From contig NZ_LMSB01000045.1 in NCBI RefSeq assembly GCF_001428005.1, positions 208,229 to 272,228 of the forward strand: a DNA stretch of 64,000 nucleotides. Direction: 5' to 3'. Below are positions 61,263 to 64,000 of the stretch, one piece after another. Positions within the stretch are counted from its first letter, which is position 1. Each line of letters opens with the position of its first letter. The position numbers and the translations under genes were made by a program. The notes under the pieces are model-generated. The model was not told the DNA's origin. It saw only the letters and a program-made list of their open reading frames with translations, and did no database searches. This DNA comes from Arthrobacter sp. Soil736. Lineage in GTDB: Bacteria; Actinomycetota; Actinomycetes; Actinomycetales; Micrococcaceae.

Positions 61263-62594
61263 ATGACCGCAGCTTCTTCCGTTGATTCCGAGACCGGCCC
61301 CAGCAGTAAGCACGAGGAACGCAAGGTCCTCGCGGGGACGCTGGTCGGCACCACCATTGAGTGGTACGACTTCTTCATCTTTGCCCAGTTGACGGGAACG
61401 CTGCTGTCGCCGCTCTTCCTGACCCCGCTGCAGCAGTCCAACCCCGGCCTTGCGCAGATTCTCTCCTTCGCCCTCATCGGCATCAGCTTCCTCTTCCGCC
61501 CGCTCGGTGCCGTCATTGCCGGCCACCTCGGTGACAGGCTGGGACGCAAGGCGATGCTTGTGTTCACACTCGTCATGATGGGGGCCGCAACATCCCTGAT
61601 CGGCATGCTGCCGACCTACAAGGACATCGGTGTCTGGGCACCGATCCTGCTGATCACCCTCCGGATCATCCAAGGCTTCTCAGCCGGCGGCGAGTGGGGC
61701 GGAGCTGCCCTGATGGCCGTGGAGCACGCGCCGATGAGCAAGCGTGGAATCTTCGGCGCATATCCCCAGATCGGCGTGCCCATCGGCATGATCCTCGCGA
61801 CAGGCCTGCTGTTCTTCCTCAACTCCAGCATGTCCAAGGAAGACTTTGCCTCCTGGGGCTGGCGTGTGCCGTTCCTGCTCTCCATCGTGCTGATCGTCGT
61901 CGGCTACCTGATCCGGCGGGCCGTGGCGGAAAGCCCCGTCTTCCGCGAGATGGCCGCCCGCAAGGCGGAGAGCAAGGCGCCTCTGGGGGAGCTCATCCGC
62001 CACCACAAGAAGCCTGTCCTCTACTCAACGCTGATCTTTATCGCCAACAACGCTGCGGGTTACCTGCTGATCGCCTTCTTCATCTCTTATGCCACCAGGG
62101 CCCTGCAAATGCCCGTGCCCCAGGTATTGCTCGCCACGACCCTTGCATCCTTCGGCTGGCTGATCTTCACACTGGCCGGCGGCTGGCTTTCGGACCGCAT
62201 CGGCCGCGTCAAGACCTTTCTGACGGGCTACGCCATCATCTTCGTCTGGATGATCCCGATGTTCGCGCTCATCGACACCAGAAACATCTGGCTTTATGGC
62301 GTGGCGCTGTTTGTCCTGACGATCGGCCTGGGCCTTTCCTACGGCCCCATGTCCGCCATGTATGCCGAGATGTTCCCCGCGAACGTCCGGTACTCGGGCA
62401 TCTCGATCGGGTATGCGTTCGGCGCGATCCTCGGCGGGGCGTTTGCCGCCACGATCGCCGAATCGCTGCTGCAGAGCACCAAGTGGACCGGATCCATCGG
62501 CATCTACATCATGATCCTCTGCGTGGTCTCCGCCGTCGGCGTACTGCTGGCGAAGGAGACCAAGGGCCGACTGCTCGGCGTCAGCCGGCACTGA
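61263..62594 (+). CDS. MHS family (metabolite:H+ symporter) MFS transporter
   Basis: A 443-residue permease with 12 hydrophobic helices. The N-terminal TLVGTTIEWYDFFIF and the loop GHLGDRLGRKAMLVF are hallmarks of the MHS group (ShiA, KgtP, ProP relatives). GFSAGGEWGGAALMAVEH near 140 is also typical. Following the HpaB gene by 134 nt, it may import the aromatic acid that the cluster oxidises. GGAG precedes the ATG. Confidence 0.92.
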   Translation: MTAASSVDSETGPSSKHEERKVLAGTLVGTTIEWYDFFIFAQLTGTLLSPLFLTPLQQSNPGLAQILSFALIGISFLFRPLGAVIAGHLGDRLGRKAMLVFTLVMMGAATSLIGMLPTYKDIGVWAPILLITLRIIQGFSAGGEWGGAALMAVEHAPMSKRGIFGAYPQIGVPIGMILATGLLFFLNSSMSKEDFASWGWRVPFLLSIVLIVVGYLIRRAVAESPVFREMAARKAESKAPLGELIRHHKKPVLYSTLIFIANNAAGYLLIAFFISYATRALQMPVPQVLLATTLASFGWLIFTLAGGWLSDRIGRVKTFLTGYAIIFVWMIPMFALIDTRNIWLYGVALFVLTIGLGLSYGPMSAMYAEMFPANVRYSGISIGYAFGAILGGAFAATIAESLLQSTKWTGSIGIYIMILCVVSAVGVLLAKETKGRLLGVSRH

Positions 62595-62625
62595 CGGATC
62601 TGCCGTAAGCAGTCAGTTCGCGGGA

Positions 62626-62654
62626 GCGGGTCCGGGCCGATGGTCCGGGCCCGC
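62626..62654. terminator. hairpin between the MHS and phosphoribosyltransferase genes
   Basis: GCGGGTCCGGGCC (62626-62638) and GGTCCGGGCCCGC (62642-62654) pair over 13 bp, two of them wobble or mismatched, with a 3-nt loop. It lies between two convergent genes. No U-run is seen. Confidence 0.55.
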
Positions 62655-62662
62655 ACCCGTGC

Positions 62663-63316
62663 TCAGGGCTGGGCGCCCCGCAGCAGGCCGATGGCCTCGT
62701 CGTCGGTCAACTGGTCGAAATGCCGGTAGAAGCTGCCCACGGCCCGGAACTTGCCGGGCAGGTGCAGGCACAGGACGTCGCACACCCGGGAAAGCGACTT
62801 TTCAGCCTCGATCGATCCGACCGGAGCGGCGGCGACGACGCTCGCGGCCCCCGCCGAACGTACGGCCTCGACGGCGGCCCGCATGGTGGCGCCGGTGGCC
62901 AGGCCGTCGTCGACCAGCAGCGCCGTCTTCCCGCGGACCTCATGGTTGATGCCGGGATACTTGTCGGCGCGGCGCAGGAGTTCATCCCGTTCGCGGCTTT
63001 CCACCTCGTCCAGCCACGCTTGGCGGACGCCGTTTTCCAGGACGCGCGCCACGAGCGGCCTGTTGAGCAGCCGGACAATCCTGCCCTCGGAATAGGCCAG
63101 GGCGCCGTAGGCCGTCTCGTCATGGCCGGGGATGCCGAGTTTTCTGACCAGGACGGCTCCGAACGGAAGGTGCAGGACGTTCGCTACGGCCGCGGCGACC
63201 GGAATGCCCCCTCGCGCGAGCCCGAGCAACACAGTGTCCGGCCGTTCGCGGAACTGCGGAAGTGCCGCCGCAAGCCGCTTTCCTGCTTCATCCCGGTCTT
63301 CAAAAACCATGCCCAT
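62663..63316 (-). CDS. phosphoribosyltransferase family protein
   Basis: A 217-residue type I phosphoribosyltransferase-fold protein. The PRPP-binding motif is LVDDGLATGATMRAAV near residue 133. VLLGLARGGIPVAAAVA near 29 is the N-terminal signature of a stand-alone group often found next to dienelactone hydrolase-type genes, and an alpha/beta hydrolase is indeed next. The substrate is unknown. Start ATG 63316 with GAGGAA upstream. Confidence 0.88.
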   Translation of the reverse strand: MGMVFEDRDEAGKRLAAALPQFRERPDTVLLGLARGGIPVAAAVANVLHLPFGAVLVRKLGIPGHDETAYGALAYSEGRIVRLLNRPLVARVLENGVRQAWLDEVESRERDELLRRADKYPGINHEVRGKTALLVDDGLATGATMRAAVEAVRSAGAASVVAAAPVGSIEAEKSLSRVCDVLCLHLPGKFRAVGSFYRHFDQLTDDEAIGLLRGAQP

Positions 63317-63414
63317 GGGTTCCTCTTCCGGAGTCTCCGCCCGTCAAATCCAGCCTACCGCCGACGGGCCGCGCCGCGCGGGGCAAGTCTGCCGGGCTAC
63401 CAGCTGCCGGGCTG

Positions 63415-64000
63415 CTAGCTGCCGAGGAACGCGACGGCCGCCTGTTTGAAGCCCCGGCTGGTGATGGCGCTGGTGTGGTTCCGGCCGGGAAGCACCAGCT
63501 GTTCGGCCATGGAACCGTACGTGGCGGCCAGTTCCGCGAGCCGCGGCATCGAGGCCGCGCGTTCGTCGTTTTCGCCCGCCACCAGCAGCATGGGCATATG
63601 CGGAACCGCTTCGGCGGGGTCGTAGGGCTCGCCCTTGATGGCCTCCACCAGTGACAGGAGCGCGAAGATGTTGTTGCTCGGCAGGGCCTGCGCCATCTTC
63701 AGGAGCCCGGCCGTGGATTCGTCGGCGATCGGCGTGCCGTCGGCGAGGTACCGCTGGGCTGCCACGAGATCGAACTCGGCCAGCGGATCAGCCACATTGG
63801 GTCCGCCGAGGACAATCCGGTGCACAATTTCCGGCTGCGTGGCACCGAACTCCCAGGCGAGCCGGGAACCGAGCGAGTAGCCGATCACGTCCAGGCCGCT
63901 GGAAGGGTCACCCGCGCGCACCGGCCGCACACCGGCGTCGAACGCTATCTGGAGGAGGTCCGCCCGCATCCGGCTGGGCGAGTAGGAGTCCATGTCTTCC
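63415..64000 (-). CDS. alpha/beta hydrolase, N-terminus beyond the window
   Basis: The visible 195 residues lack the N-terminal strand and oxyanion loop, and the frame stays open to the right edge, so the gene starts outside the window. The nucleophile elbow is VIGYSLGSRLAW, the acid is in LVAGENDERA, and LPGRNHTSAI carries the catalytic histidine. It resembles small lipases/esterases and C-C hydrolases. The substrate is unknown. Confidence 0.82.
   Translation of the reverse strand, partial: EDMDSYSPSRMRADLLQIAFDAGVRPVRAGDPSSGLDVIGYSLGSRLAWEFGATQPEIVHRIVLGGPNVADPLAEFDLVAAQRYLADGTPIADESTAGLLKMAQALPSNNIFALLSLVEAIKGEPYDPAEAVPHMPMLLVAGENDERAASMPRLAELAATYGSMAEQLVLPGRNHTSAITSRGFKQAAVAFLGS

Overview
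The window is high-GC actinobacterial chromosome. The gene order argS-lysA-hom-thrC-thrB-rho-prfA-prmC-sua5-wecA-atpIBEFHAGDC, followed by nucS, pncB, clpS, a DUF2017 gene, murI, a cyclic-nucleotide phosphodiesterase, rph and rdgB, matches the order I know from Mycobacterium and other Actinobacteria. Protein style (short cold shock protein, DUF3039/helicase pair, HpaBC, MHS transporter, DUF4395) points to Micrococcaceae, most likely Arthrobacter, Pseudarthrobacter or a relative. This is inference from gene content; no rRNA is present to prove it. I saw no insertion sequence, prophage, CRISPR array or rRNA.

Layout. 1-3150: tRNA-Arg(CCG) and a leftward three-gene operon for flavin-based electron transfer across the membrane (FMN-binding lipoprotein, ApbE flavin transferase, RnfD/NqrB-like membrane protein fused to a ferredoxin reductase). 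3320-9872: arginyl-tRNA synthetase and the aspartate-family pathway (lysA, hom, thrC, thrB), nearly without gaps. 10274-16234: rho, prfA, prmC, sua5/tsaC and a WecG/TagA glycosyltransferase. A nested palindromic element lies between rho and prfA. 16285-18650: a family 2 glycosyltransferase and a WecA/TagO enzyme, which with WecG would start a lipid-linked wall polymer. 18745-26684: the complete F1Fo ATP synthase operon, with two small accessory membrane genes and an unusually short epsilon subunit. 26695-31216: DUF2550 protein, cold shock protein, NucS mismatch endonuclease, a zinc-ribbon protein, a hydrolase and an AI-2E-type transporter.

31423-42890: an unrecognised membrane protein, a thioredoxin/TPR protein, an OYE-type reductase, an ABC exporter pair, nagB, the DUF3039-helicase pair, then nicotinamidase and nicotinate phosphoribosyltransferase for NAD salvage. 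42928-47338: clpS, DUF2017, murI, cyclic-nucleotide phosphodiesterase, rph, rdgB. 47427-56591: DedA, a BRCT-bearing exonuclease, DUF4395, an ADP-ribosylglycohydrolase, an aquaporin, and sbcD-sbcC for DNA-end repair. 56697-64000: an MFS exporter with 15-bp coding repeats, an aromatic-hydroxylation cluster (IclR regulator, flavin reductase, HpaB-type monooxygenase, MHS transporter), a phosphoribosyltransferase, and a hydrolase cut by the window edge.

Most of the window is conserved housekeeping sequence. The parts most worth a second look are the flavinylation operon, the truncated epsilon subunit, the DUF3039-helicase pair, the unknown two-domain membrane protein, the rho-prfA palindrome, and the operator array of the HpaBC cluster. 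I did not find a clear new defence or mobile system.
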